Shown piece after piece: positions 17,809 to 27,022 of a DNA stretch of 64,000 bases. The notes under the pieces are model-generated. The model ran no database searches and was not told the origin of the DNA. It was given only the letters and a program-made list of their open reading frames with translations. Every line of letters starts with the position of its first letter. Positions within the stretch are counted from its first letter, which is position 1. The position numbers were made by a program, and so were the translations under genes. The DNA comes from Lysobacteraceae bacterium SCN 69-320 (GTDB lineage Bacteria; Pseudomonadota; Gammaproteobacteria; Xanthomonadales; Rhodanobacteraceae), in NCBI GenBank assembly GCA_001725155.1, contig MEFP01000001.1, positions 1 to 64,000 on the forward strand, read 5' to 3'.

Positions 17809-18378
17809 ATGAACAGCCCCGCCATCACTCATGCCGAACTCGGCATGGTCCTGAACGAACTCGAGTTCGGCGTCGCCGCCAGCGACCTGCACGGCTCGCT
17901 GACCGGGTTCCTCTGCGGCGGTGGCATCGCCTCGCCGCGCAACTGGCTGCAGCGGCTGGAGATCGATACCGACACCGGCGCCGTGACCCAGGCGCGACTG
18001 GAACTGCTGAACCGCCTGTTCAAGGACTGCCGCAGCCAGCTCGACGATCCGACCCAGGTGTTCGAGCCGCTGCTGCCGGGCGAGGACGAGCCGCTGGATG
18101 AGCGCGCCGACGCGCTCGTGCAGTGGTGCCGCGGCTTCCTGGGCGGTCTGGGGCTGTCGGGCGCCAATGTCGAAGGCGCCCTGTCCGAGGATGGCGCGGA
18201 GATACTGCGCGATCTCGGCACCATCGCCGCGTCGCGCTTCGAATACGACGACGCCGAGGAAGACGAGACCGCGCTGGCCGAAGTGCTGGAATTCATCCGC
18301 GTCGGCGTCATGCTGCTGCATGCGGAGCTGACGCCCGTGCCGGCGCCGACCGTCGGTGCCGACCGCAATCTGCACTGA
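17809..18378 (+). CDS. ygfB: UPF0149 family protein YgfB
   Basis: A 189-aa all-helical UPF0149 protein. Typical segments are SDLHGSLTGFLCGG, FEPLLPGEDEPLDERADALVQWC and GFLGGLGL. In E. coli and Pseudomonas, ygfB precedes pepP, as here, and belongs to the zapA/6S/fau chromosomal neighbourhood; P. aeruginosa YgfB affects ampDh3-dependent beta-lactam resistance. The C-terminal tail beyond HAELTPVP is unrelated to the core. pepP begins just 13 bases after this stop if its GTG start is used, so the two are likely one transcript. Confidence 0.93.
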   Translation: MNSPAITHAELGMVLNELEFGVAASDLHGSLTGFLCGGGIASPRNWLQRLEIDTDTGAVTQARLELLNRLFKDCRSQLDDPTQVFEPLLPGEDEPLDERADALVQWCRGFLGGLGLSGANVEGALSEDGAEILRDLGTIAASRFEYDDAEEDETALAEVLEFIRVGVMLLHAELTPVPAPTVGADRNLH

Positions 18379-18391
18379 AGCGGCCCCGCCC

Positions 18392-19702
18392 GTGATCGCC
18401 GCCCGCGAATACGCGCGCCGCCGCCGCCAGCTCATGCGCCTGGCCGGCGACGACGCCATCGTCATCGTGCCGGCCGCGCCGGAGCGGCTGCGCAACAACG
18501 ACGCGCCGTATCCGTATCGCCAGGACAGCGATTTCCACTATCTCTGCGGCTTTCCCGAGCCCGACGCGGTACTCGCGCTGCTGCCCGGCCGCAGTCCGGC
18601 CGAGACCATCCTGTTCTGCCGCGACCGCGATCCCGTGCGCGAAGCCTGGGACGGTCCGCGCCTGGGGCCCGACGGCGCGGTCGAGCAGTGCGGTCTCGAC
18701 GACGCGTTTCCGATCGAGGACATCGACGACATCCTGCCGGGCCTGATCGAAGGCCGTTCGCGCGTCTACTACCACTTCGGCCGCGACAGCGATTTCGATC
18801 TCAAGCTGATCGGCTGGATCAAGCGCGTGCAGACCCTGCGCGGCCCGCTTGCGCGCGCGCCGCACGAGTTCGTCGCACTGTCGCATCTGCTGCACGACCT
18901 GCGCCTGTACAAGTCCCGGGACGAGCTCGCGCTGATGCGCCAGGCCGCGACGATTGCCGCCGAGGGCCATCGCCGGGCGATGCGCGCGACGCGGCCGGGC
19001 CTGTTCGAACACCAGATCGAAGCCGAGCTGCTGCATGCGTTCCGCAGCGCCGGCGCGGTGCCCTCCTACGAGCCCATCGTCGGCGGCGGCGTCAACGCCT
19101 GCGTGCTGCACTACCGCGCCAACAACGCGCGTCTGCGCGACGGCGACCTGCTGCTGATCGACGCCGGCGCCGAATACGACTGCTACGCCTCGGACATCAC
19201 GCGCACGTTCCCGGTCAACGGCCGCTTCAGCGCCGAGCAGCGCGCGCTGTACGAGATCGTGCTCGCCGCGCAGGACGCGGCGATCGCGCAGGCCCGCGCC
19301 GGGCGCGCCTGGACCGCGCCGCACGAGGCCGCGGTCGAGGTCATCGCGCGCGGCCTGTGCGAACTGGGCCTGATCGCCGGAACGCCGGCCAAGGCCGTGG
19401 CCAGCGGCGCCTACAGGCGTTTTTTCCCGCACAAGACCGGCCATTGGCTGGGCCTGGACGTGCACGACGTCGGCGACTACCGCGTCGACGGCGTGCCGCG
19501 CCAGCTCGAACCCGGCATGGTCATGACGGTGGAGCCCGGCATCTACATCGCGCCCGACACCGCCGACGTGGAGCCGCGCTGGCGCGGCATCGGCATCCGC
19601 ATCGAGGACGACATTGCCGTCACGCGCGGCGCGCCGGAGCTGCTGACCGTCGGCGTGCCGCGCACCGTCGCCGAGATCGAGGCGCACATGGCGGCGGGCT
19701 AG
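18392..19702 (+). CDS. pepP: Xaa-Pro aminopeptidase (aminopeptidase P)
   Basis: A cytoplasmic M24 metallopeptidase removing residues N-terminal to proline. The metal ligands are visible: Asp pairs in LLIDAGAEYDCYASDITRTF, His in HKTGHWLGLDVHD, Glu in VMTVEPGIYI and in GIRIEDDIAVT. The N-terminal domain starts VIAAREYARRRRQLM, the usual PepP beginning, which favours GTG at 18392 (436 aa). A longer frame from ATG 18356 would overlap ygfB by 23 bases and adds 12 residues without family similarity. It probably forms an operon with ygfB. Nearby pepQ (28645-29973) is a second M24 enzyme. Confidence 0.94.
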   Translation: MIAAREYARRRRQLMRLAGDDAIVIVPAAPERLRNNDAPYPYRQDSDFHYLCGFPEPDAVLALLPGRSPAETILFCRDRDPVREAWDGPRLGPDGAVEQCGLDDAFPIEDIDDILPGLIEGRSRVYYHFGRDSDFDLKLIGWIKRVQTLRGPLARAPHEFVALSHLLHDLRLYKSRDELALMRQAATIAAEGHRRAMRATRPGLFEHQIEAELLHAFRSAGAVPSYEPIVGGGVNACVLHYRANNARLRDGDLLLIDAGAEYDCYASDITRTFPVNGRFSAEQRALYEIVLAAQDAAIAQARAGRAWTAPHEAAVEVIARGLCELGLIAGTPAKAVASGAYRRFFPHKTGHWLGLDVHDVGDYRVDGVPRQLEPGMVMTVEPGIYIAPDTADVEPRWRGIGIRIEDDIAVTRGAPELLTVGVPRTVAEIEAHMAAG

Positions 19703-19855
19703 CGCGGTGGCGAGGGCTGCCGTCGGAACCAAGCTGCGGCCGTGCGGTCTGCGCCGGTTCGCGGCGCCGATTTCTGTCCGTCGCCGCGTTTCCCGTGCCG
19801 GCTCTGCCGCGCGCTGCAACCCTTTCCGTTCGGATCTGCAAAGGAACCCGGCCCG

Positions 19856-21214
19856 ATGCGCAACCTGATCGTCCTGCTGCTGACCGCACTGACGGTCGAC
19901 GCCGCCGCGGCCACCAGCCCGGTTCACTACGGTCTGTTCGGCGAGCTGCATCTGGCGCGGCCGGCGCAGACCGCGGCGCAGACCGTGCTGTTCATGTCCG
20001 ATGCGAACGGCTGGGACGCGCGCGAGGACGCCTATGCCGACGCGCTGGCCGCGGCCGGCAATCTCGTCGTCGGCATCGACCTGCCGAGCTATCTGAAGCA
20101 GCTCGAAAGCATCAAGAGCGACTGCGCCTATCCGGCCGCCCACGTCGAGGAAGTCAGCCACTGGATCCAGCGCCACGAGAATCTCGTGAACTACTCCGCG
20201 CCCTGGCTGATCGGCCTGGACCGCGGCGCGAGCCTGGCCTATGCGGTCGCCGCGCAGGCGCCGGCGGGCACCTTCGACGGCCTGGTGACCTTGGGATTCG
20301 ATTTCGCATTCCGCCTGCGCAAGCCGCTGTGTCCCGGCGACGCCGGCAAGGCGACCGTCGCCGACGGCAAACGCGGCTTCCGCGTCGTGCCGGTGCCGCG
20401 GCTGGGCAATCCCTGGCTGCCGCGGCCGTTCGCGCCGGGCGCGAACATCGACGGCATCGGTCACGACTTGGCCCGGCTGCACGACCACTTCTGGCGCCGC
20501 ACTGCCGCCGCCGGCCCGGCCGCGCTGGTCGGTTCGCTGCAGCACTGGAACCGGCGCGAGGCGCGCCGGCGCGAGCCCTTGCCGCAGGACGTGGCCGATC
20601 TGCCGCTGACCGAGATCGCGCCGACCGCGACGGCCAACGGCCGCATCGCCGTGATCCTGACCGGCGATGGCGGCTGGGCCGGTCTCGACCAGGGCGTGGC
20701 CGAGGCGCTGTCGGCCGACGGCGTGCAGGTGGTCGGTTTCTCGACCCTGAAATTCTTCTGGCAGGCGCGCGAGCCCGACGATGCCGCGGCCGCCGTCGCG
20801 CGCGTGATCGGCCACTACGCGGCCGGCAATCCCGACGCGCGCTTCGCGATCGTCGGCTATTCCTTCGGTGCCAGCCTCGTGCCCGTGGTGTTCAACCGAC
20901 TGCCCGAGGCGGCGCGCGAGAAGGTCGACCTGCAGTTCATGATCTCGCCCGACGACGAGGCCGTGTTCGAGGTCAAGGTCGGCGACTGGTTCGGCGGCGC
21001 GCACCACGAAGGCGCCTTGCCGATCGCGCCCGAACTGGTCAAGTCGCCGGTGCCGGCCTACTGCCTGCACGGCGACGAGGAAGACGACAGCGTCTGTCCC
21101 AAGCTGACCGGCGAGAACGTGCACGTGCTGCACCTGCCCGGCGGCCACCACTACGACGGCGACTACACCGGGCTCGGCAAGCTGCTGCTGCAGAACTGGC
21201 CGCTGCGGCGCTGA
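19856..21214 (+). CDS. AcvB/VirJ-family periplasmic hydrolase (probable lysyl-phosphatidylglycerol hydrolase)
   Basis: A 452-aa protein with a signal peptide (MRNLIVLLLTALTVDAAAA) and two VirJ-like alpha/beta-hydrolase halves. The C-terminal half carries GGWAGLDQ, a canonical elbow GYSFGAS and a terminal GGHHYDGDY histidine. The N-terminal half has GLDRGAS at the equivalent site, so its nucleophile appears lost. AcvB of Agrobacterium and AtvA of Rhizobium hydrolyse lysyl-phosphatidylglycerol in the periplasm and lie next to the synthase gene lpiA. Here the MprF synthase is one gene away in convergent orientation, which supports the same function. Start at 19856 follows aaagga; a longer frame from 19742 lacks a ribosome site. 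Confidence 0.85.
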   Translation: MRNLIVLLLTALTVDAAAATSPVHYGLFGELHLARPAQTAAQTVLFMSDANGWDAREDAYADALAAAGNLVVGIDLPSYLKQLESIKSDCAYPAAHVEEVSHWIQRHENLVNYSAPWLIGLDRGASLAYAVAAQAPAGTFDGLVTLGFDFAFRLRKPLCPGDAGKATVADGKRGFRVVPVPRLGNPWLPRPFAPGANIDGIGHDLARLHDHFWRRTAAAGPAALVGSLQHWNRREARRREPLPQDVADLPLTEIAPTATANGRIAVILTGDGGWAGLDQGVAEALSADGVQVVGFSTLKFFWQAREPDDAAAAVARVIGHYAAGNPDARFAIVGYSFGASLVPVVFNRLPEAAREKVDLQFMISPDDEAVFEVKVGDWFGGAHHEGALPIAPELVKSPVPAYCLHGDEEDDSVCPKLTGENVHVLHLPGGHHYDGDYTGLGKLLLQNWPLRR

Positions 21215-21239
21215 GTCTCTCATCCCGAGGAGGTGGATC

Positions 21240-21935
21240 GTGATCCGTTGGCGCCGCGTGCTGTTCATCGCCCTGGTGGCCGGCGGCATCGTGGCGACGG
21301 CGATCCTGACGCCGGTCGCCTACTTCGCGTATCGGGCCGCGGCGCGCGCCGTCGTTCACCCGATTCCCGCGACGGACGTCGAGCAGCGCGACATTCTTCG
21401 CGTACTGCTCGAAACGCAGGAGTATTCCGGCGTTCCGCCTCCGCCCGGGTACGGCGGAGGCGAACCGGCGCCGAAAAAAAAATTCCTCGTCTTCATCGAC
21501 CGGACCCTCGCGATCTGCAGCGAGGCGGAAACCGTCCCGGCAGGCGATGACCGGTGCCCGCCGTGGTCGCGTTCGCTCTACCCGGCGGAGATCGACCCGA
21601 ACATTCCCGAACGGCTCGTGCGCGAGCTGATGGCCGGCAACCGGGAAGCACGCGTGGCGGCGGTTCCCGATCTTCCGGCGCTCGTCGTCGCCGATCAGGC
21701 CGAGATCCGGGCGGTGCTCGACAGCGGCAGCTGGGATGCGTTCTACGCGCGCTATCCGGATTCCACCGGCCTGCTGCTCACGACGCGCGCCGTGCTGTCG
21801 GCGGACCGGTCGCGAGCGCTGATCTATGCCGAGTATTACTGCGATGGGCTCTGTGGTACGGGAACGCTGCACTACCTCAGGCGCGCGGGCGGCTCCTGGA
21901 CGATCGAGCGCAATTTCCGGTGCTGGATCAGCTGA
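21240..21935 (+). CDS. Membrane-anchored hypothetical protein
   Basis: 231 aa, not assigned to a named family. It begins with GTG at 21240 behind a strong ribosome site (gaggagg). One N-terminal membrane helix (VLFIALVAGGIVATAILTPV) is followed by an extracytoplasmic domain. The C-terminal block, AEYYCDGLCGTGTLHYLRR then SWTIERNFRCWIS, has a paired-cysteine CDGLCG motif, seen in several secreted hypothetical proteins of other phyla, as I recall. It is placed 25 bases after the AcvB-like gene and 9 bases from the convergent mprF stop, so it may be co-transcribed with the hydrolase and share its envelope role. Confidence 0.75.
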   Translation: MIRWRRVLFIALVAGGIVATAILTPVAYFAYRAAARAVVHPIPATDVEQRDILRVLLETQEYSGVPPPPGYGGGEPAPKKKFLVFIDRTLAICSEAETVPAGDDRCPPWSRSLYPAEIDPNIPERLVRELMAGNREARVAAVPDLPALVVADQAEIRAVLDSGSWDAFYARYPDSTGLLLTTRAVLSADRSRALIYAEYYCDGLCGTGTLHYLRRAGGSWTIERNFRCWIS

Positions 21936-21944
21936 TCCTTCCGC

Positions 21945-24563
21945 TCAGCCCTTGAGCAGCTTGCGATACCCGCCCGCCACGAGCGCCGCGACGTCGACGA
22001 GCAGGCCGGGCACCCAGATGCCGCGCGGATAGGCGAGATAGGAGCCGGTCCAGTCGGGGCGGAATTTTTCCTTGTAGCGGCGTATGCCCTGGTAGTTGTA
22101 GCGGCTGTTGCCGTAGCGGAACGCGAGCGCGGCCAGGCGTTCGTTGATGCGCGCGTAGGGATTCGCGCCGACGTTGGACAGCGGCGCCATGCCGAGGCTG
22201 AAGCGCGAGAATTTCTGCTCCTGTCCCCACTGCATGACGCGGGCGAACAGGAAGTCCATGCTCGAGCGCGGCGCGTCGGGCACGTGGCGCATCAGGTCGA
22301 CGCTGATCGTGCCGTTGCGGCCGTAGGGCGGCAGCACGTTGGCGAAAGCGACAAGGCGTTCGCCGTGATAGACCAGCGCCAGCGGACCCCAGCTCAGGTA
22401 GGCCGGATCGAAGCGGCCGAGCGAGAAGCCTTTCTCGCTGCCGCCCTTGTCGGCCAGCCAGGTGTCGGAGACCTGCTGCACGTCGGCCAGCAGCGCCGTG
22501 TCGAACGGCGGTTCGTGCAGTTCGAAGCGCAGGTTTTCCTTGGCAGAGCGGTTCACGGCCTGGCGCAGGTCTTCCCAGCGCTTGCCGGCCAGGGAGAATT
22601 CCTCGAGCTTGATCGTCGCGAGCTCGCCGAGCTTGAACAGGTCGAAGCCGTGGTCGTGGAAGCGCGACAGTTCCGGCTCCAGCACCTCGTAGAACACCGG
22701 CACGCGGTTCTGGCTGTCGGCGAAGCGGCGGAAATCGAGGATGGCGCGGGAGACCGCGGCTTCGCTGCCGCAGGGCGAGCCGAGCGCGACGAGGCGGTCG
22801 CGTATCGTGCCGTAGGCGACGACGGCCTGACGGTCGCCGGCCCAGAACAGCGACTTGTCGCCCATGAAGCTCAGATGGCCGAACTCGCCGCCGCCGTACT
22901 GACGATAGAGCTCGCGCGCTTCCTCGAGCTCGCGGCGCAGCGGCGCCGGCGGCGCGGGCCGGCGTACGGCGAAGCTCTGCCAGATCAGATAGACCGCCAC
23001 GCCCAGTGCCGCGGCGACGAGGCCGCGCGCCAGACGCGAGGAATGCTCGCTGAAGCCGACGTAGAACAGGTCGAAGGAATCGTCGCCGAGCACGGCCGCG
23101 ACGCCGACGGCGAAGAACACCACGACGACGACGATCAGGCCGGTGAGCCAGCCGGCCGTCGTGAATGAACCCAGCGGCATCGCACGCTGGCTGAACGCGC
23201 TCTTGCGCGAGCGCAGCAGTGCGGCCACGCCGAGCAGGAACAGCGCCTCGCCGAAATGCAGGCCCTTGGCCAGCGCGAGCAGCGCGCTGAAGGCGAGCAC
23301 GAACTGGGTCAGCTGGTAGGCCATGCGCAGGCGGCCGTCGATGCCGCGGGCCAGGCCCAGCAGCAGCACGCCGGTCAGCACGCTGAGCCAGTAGGAGCTT
23401 TCCAGGGTCAGCAGCGACAGGTACTGGCCGGCGGCGCGCAGGCGGTCGTGCAGTCCCGGAATCGCGGCCGAGGCGAGCAGCAGCACGCCGGCGGCAAAGG
23501 TGAAGATCGCGAGCAGGCGTATGCCCAGATCGGCGAGCAGGCCGGCCGGCAGCTGCAGCAGACCGTACAGCGGATGGCCGGCCAGGCGCTCGCGCAGCCG
23601 CGCGAGCTGCGGCAGCCGGTCGACCAGCAGCCCCGAACCGAGATACAGGCCGACGAACAGCGGCAGCAGGTAGTAGGTGAGGCGGAACAGGAACAGGCCC
23701 GACACGATCGCGGCCTGTTCGTGGGTCTGGCCCAGTGCCAGCAGCAGCAGCCCGTCGAACACGCCCAGGCCGCCGGGCACCAGGCTGACGAGGCCCAGCA
23801 CCGAGGCGCCGGCGAACGCGCCCAGCAGTTCCAGCGGCGTGACCGCCGCGCCGGCGACGTTGAGGCAGATGTACAAGGTGGCCGCGGCCAGCAGCCAGTC
23901 GAGCAGCGAGATCGCGCTGAGTTCCAGACGCAGGGCCAGGCTCGGCAGCGGCTGCTCGGCCGGCAGCCAGCGCATGAGCCGGCGCTGGCGCGTCAGCACG
24001 AAATACAGCGGCAGGTAGAGGCTGGCGGCGATCAGCACGGCCAGTGCGAGCCAGCGCGTGGCGGTACCGGGAATCAGCGGCAGATTGCCGGTGGCTATCG
24101 CGACCGCGACGAGCACCGACAGCCCTAGCGGCAGCGACAGCGCCTGCATGCCGATCAGGGTGGCGGTGCGCGGCAGGTCGATGCCGCGGCCGTTCAGGCC
24201 CATCAGGCGCACGCCGGCGCCCATGGCGCCGGACAGGTTGACGGTATTGGCCAGCGCGTTGGCGATCAGCGCCAGATGCAGCAGTTCGCCCGCGCGCAGT
24301 TTCAGTTTCAGCCAGCGCGCGATGCGCAGGTCGACCAGGCCGGTCATGCCGACCGCGAACAGCGCGAATACGGCGATGCCCACGGCCTGCACGGTCGGTA
24401 CGGCGACCAGGGTGCGCTGCACCTGGGTCAGGTCGAAGCTAGTCAGCTCGCGCCAGACCAGCCAGCCCGTCAGCAGCAGGAATCCCAGCGGCACCAGCCA
24501 GCGCAGAAACGCCCAGCGCGAAGCAGTCGGTGCGGCAGTGTCGTCCGTGAGTGGAGCATTCAT
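21945..24563 (-). CDS. mprF: Phosphatidylglycerol lysyltransferase/flippase MprF
   Basis: An 872-aa membrane enzyme that adds lysine from Lys-tRNA to phosphatidylglycerol and flips the product, lowering envelope charge and raising resistance to cationic peptides. An N-terminal multi-spanning flippase region (about 14 helices, residues 15-545) contains the UPF0104-like SLVPGGLGVFDGLLL motif. The C-terminal DUF2156 synthase domain (about 550-865) has FGHLSFMGDKSLFWAGD, SSMDFLFARVMQWG and FSLGMAPLSNVG. Start at 24563 is chosen; the open frame further upstream to 25988 is antisense-type shadow of the kinase gene. It is convergent with the AcvB-like/unknown pair. Confidence 0.95.
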   Translation of the reverse strand: MNAPLTDDTAAPTASRWAFLRWLVPLGFLLLTGWLVWRELTSFDLTQVQRTLVAVPTVQAVGIAVFALFAVGMTGLVDLRIARWLKLKLRAGELLHLALIANALANTVNLSGAMGAGVRLMGLNGRGIDLPRTATLIGMQALSLPLGLSVLVAVAIATGNLPLIPGTATRWLALAVLIAASLYLPLYFVLTRQRRLMRWLPAEQPLPSLALRLELSAISLLDWLLAAATLYICLNVAGAAVTPLELLGAFAGASVLGLVSLVPGGLGVFDGLLLLALGQTHEQAAIVSGLFLFRLTYYLLPLFVGLYLGSGLLVDRLPQLARLRERLAGHPLYGLLQLPAGLLADLGIRLLAIFTFAAGVLLLASAAIPGLHDRLRAAGQYLSLLTLESSYWLSVLTGVLLLGLARGIDGRLRMAYQLTQFVLAFSALLALAKGLHFGEALFLLGVAALLRSRKSAFSQRAMPLGSFTTAGWLTGLIVVVVVFFAVGVAAVLGDDSFDLFYVGFSEHSSRLARGLVAAALGVAVYLIWQSFAVRRPAPPAPLRRELEEARELYRQYGGGEFGHLSFMGDKSLFWAGDRQAVVAYGTIRDRLVALGSPCGSEAAVSRAILDFRRFADSQNRVPVFYEVLEPELSRFHDHGFDLFKLGELATIKLEEFSLAGKRWEDLRQAVNRSAKENLRFELHEPPFDTALLADVQQVSDTWLADKGGSEKGFSLGRFDPAYLSWGPLALVYHGERLVAFANVLPPYGRNGTISVDLMRHVPDAPRSSMDFLFARVMQWGQEQKFSRFSLGMAPLSNVGANPYARINERLAALAFRYGNSRYNYQGIRRYKEKFRPDWTGSYLAYPRGIWVPGLLVDVAALVAGGYRKLLKG

Positions 24564-24685
24564 CGCAGATTCCCGTTGGCCCGGCCTCAGGCGGCCGGCA
24601 GATCCGCTGCCGGCGCTACCCGCCGGAGCGAATGATGCCGTGCCGCGATGCGCATGGACACGGGCCGGCGCGGATCGCGCGAAGT

Positions 24686-27022
24686 CTAGGACGCCGGGGT
24701 TACGCCGAGCTTCAGCGCGACGGCCGCCTGTTCGCCCCAGCGCCGGCGCGCGTCGGCGCCGACCAGCCAGGCGTCGCGCGCAAGTTCGTGGCGCAGCTGT
24801 TCGGCCAGCGCCGCATCCGGCGCCGCGCCGTAGCGCGCCAGCGCCAGCGCCAGCGTACCCAGGCGGTAGTCGTCGCCGTGGCGCAGCAGCGGGTCGCCGC
24901 GCACCTGTTCCAGCGCCAGTTCGAGCCGCTGCAGCGCCGCGGCATAGTCGCCGCGCAGGTTCAGCGCACAGCCGCGCGCAACCTCTTCGGCGAGCTGCGC
25001 CGCGGCCGACTCCGATTCCGTTGCGGATGGCGACGCACTGGCCGGCGGCGTCGATGCGGCCGCCGTCGCGCGCGACAGCTGCACCGACGGCGCGGTTCCG
25101 TCGCCCGTGTCGATGCCCGCCTCGGCGCGGGCCGCGGCGAGGTTGCGCGCCAGGCGATCCAACTGCTGCGCAAGACGCGGGTCGGGAAGCGTATCGGCCG
25201 GCGCCGCGGCATCTGCGGCCGCGCGCGATCGCTCGGGCAGGGGACCCGCCGTCGCGTCGAGCGTGGCCAGCTGCTGGCGGATCTGTGCGGCGAGCGGATC
25301 GTCGGCCGGCAGTCGCGGCAAGGTTGCCGACGCGACCTCGCGCAGCAGCGCGGCGGCTTCGGCCTCGCGGCCGCGGGCGGCGAGCAGACGCGCGCGCAGC
25401 AGTGCCAGCGCCGCGCGTGCGGTCGTGTCCGTGGCCATCGCTTCGGCCTGGTCCAGTGCCTGTGCGGCGAGCGGAAAGTCGCCGCTGCGCGTCGCGGCGA
25501 CGGCGCGCAGCGAGAGTGCCTGCAGCTGCAGCTCGTGCGGCCGTCCGGCCGCCTCGAGCAGCGCGCCGGCCTGGTCGAGCAGACGCAGCGCGGCGGCTTC
25601 GTCGCGACGCTGCAGTTCGCGCTCGGCCTGGTTCAGCAGGCGCTGGATCGGCGCCTGCGCATCGGTGTCCGCCACGGTTGCGGCCGGCGCGGCCGCTGCG
25701 GGTTCCTCGACGGCCGCAGCCGCTGCAGCATCCGGCGGCGTCGCCTCGTGCCGCGACTGCCAGGCCGCGACGACGGCGGTCAGTGCGATGCCGCCCAGCG
25801 CGGCGGCGGCCCGGCGAGGGTGTGCGCCGACGTAGCGCTGCAGGCGCGTCCAGACGCCGGCCGTCGCCGCGTCGCCGCGGCCGGCGGCGCGCAGTTCCTC
25901 GGCGAACTGTTCCGCCGAGGCCTGGCGTCGCGCCGGATCCTTGCGCAGCGCCTTGGCCGCGATGCGGTCGAAATCGCCGCGCAGGCACGCGGCCAGCGCA
26001 TTGCGGTCGGGCATTCCGCGCTGGCGCGCGCGCGCATTGGCGACGTGCGCCGGCAGCGCGAGCAGGCGCTGCGACGGCAGCAGCGGTTCCTGTTGCAGGA
26101 TCGCGATCTCGGCCTGACCGGCGCTGAGTCCGTGCAGGGATAGCGGCGGCTCGCCGCAGAGCAGCTCGTAGAGCAGCGCGCCGAGCGCATAGATGTCGCA
26201 GGCCGGCCCGGTCGCCGCGCCGGTCAGTTGCTCGGGCGCGGCGCTGGCGGCGGAGAAGAAACGCTGCGCCGTGGCGGTACGTTCGAGGTATTCGCTGCCG
26301 AACTGCGCCTGCAGCGGCTTGGCGATGCCGAAGTCGAGCAGTTTGGGTTGGCCCTGCGCGGTGACGAGCACGTTGCTGTTCTTGATGTCCCGATGCACGA
26401 CCTGGCGCGCATGGGCGTGGGCGACCGCGGCGCAGATCCGCAGCAGCAGGCCGCTGCGCGCCGGCAGGTCGAGCCTGTCGTGGTCCGCATGGGCGAACAG
26501 ATGGCGGCCGTCGACGAATTCCATCGCGACGTACGGCGTGCCGTCGGCGGTTTCGCCGGCGTCGACGAGCGCGGCGATGCCCGGATGCCGCAGGCTCTGC
26601 AGTACCTTGCGCTCCAGCACGAAGCGGCGGCGCAGCGCCGCGTCGTCGCGATCGGCGCGCAGCAGCTTCAGCGCGACCGTGACACCGTCCGCATCGGTGG
26701 CGACCGCGCGATACACCGCGCCCATGCCGCCGCTGCCGACGCAGTCGAGCAGGCGCCAGCGGCCGACGCGGCGGCCCTGCCAGTCGTCGTCGCGGCGGTG
26801 CAGCGCGCGCAGTCCTGCCGGCATGCGCCCAGTCGGCGCGTCGCCGTCGCTGAAGGCCGCATCGGCGGCGAGCAGATCGCGCAGACGTGCCGCCAGCGCC
26901 GCGTCGGCGGCCGCGAGTGCATCGAGCTGCGCGCTCGCCGCGGCCGGTTCGAGTTCGACGAGCTCGGCGAACCAGCGCTGCACGTCGGCCGAGGAGACGG
27001 TGCCGCCGCGCGCGCCGCTCAT
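24686..27022 (-). CDS. Membrane serine/threonine protein kinase with repeat-rich C-terminal domain
   Basis: A 778-aa Hanks-type kinase. The kinase domain (about 85-360) has the glycine loop GSGGMGAVYRA, the ATP-binding lysine in VALKLL, the catalytic HRDIKNSN and DFGIAK, so it should be active. A helix around residues 395-415 (RRAAAALGGIALTAVVAA) crosses the membrane. The remaining 360 residues are alanine-rich helical repeats resembling TPR units (LDQAGALLEAAGRPHELQLQAL), probably extracytoplasmic. The ATG at 27022 overlaps the stop of the ECF sigma gene as ATGA, so the two are translationally coupled. ECF43-type sigma factors paired with kinases can be activated by phosphorylation; that link is inferred here. 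Confidence 0.92.
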   Translation of the reverse strand: MSGARGGTVSSADVQRWFAELVELEPAAASAQLDALAAADAALAARLRDLLAADAAFSDGDAPTGRMPAGLRALHRRDDDWQGRRVGRWRLLDCVGSGGMGAVYRAVATDADGVTVALKLLRADRDDAALRRRFVLERKVLQSLRHPGIAALVDAGETADGTPYVAMEFVDGRHLFAHADHDRLDLPARSGLLLRICAAVAHAHARQVVHRDIKNSNVLVTAQGQPKLLDFGIAKPLQAQFGSEYLERTATAQRFFSAASAAPEQLTGAATGPACDIYALGALLYELLCGEPPLSLHGLSAGQAEIAILQQEPLLPSQRLLALPAHVANARARQRGMPDRNALAACLRGDFDRIAAKALRKDPARRQASAEQFAEELRAAGRGDAATAGVWTRLQRYVGAHPRRAAAALGGIALTAVVAAWQSRHEATPPDAAAAAAVEEPAAAAPAATVADTDAQAPIQRLLNQAERELQRRDEAAALRLLDQAGALLEAAGRPHELQLQALSLRAVAATRSGDFPLAAQALDQAEAMATDTTARAALALLRARLLAARGREAEAAALLREVASATLPRLPADDPLAAQIRQQLATLDATAGPLPERSRAAADAAAPADTLPDPRLAQQLDRLARNLAAARAEAGIDTGDGTAPSVQLSRATAAASTPPASASPSATESESAAAQLAEEVARGCALNLRGDYAAALQRLELALEQVRGDPLLRHGDDYRLGTLALALARYGAAPDAALAEQLRHELARDAWLVGADARRRWGEQAAVALKLGVTPAS

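Noticed and set aside
12572-17812. Very long open frame on the plus strand across the GGDEF-EAL gene
   Set aside because: It is the antisense shadow of a long high-GC gene: it has no family motifs, consists of Ala/Arg/Gln/Val-rich sequence, and the minus strand gives a perfect multidomain protein.
24564-25988. Minus-strand frame that would extend MprF by 475 residues
   Set aside because: It lies antisense-like in a shifted frame over the kinase gene, is Arg/Ala-rich and lacks MprF similarity; the ATG at 24563 begins the family N-terminus.
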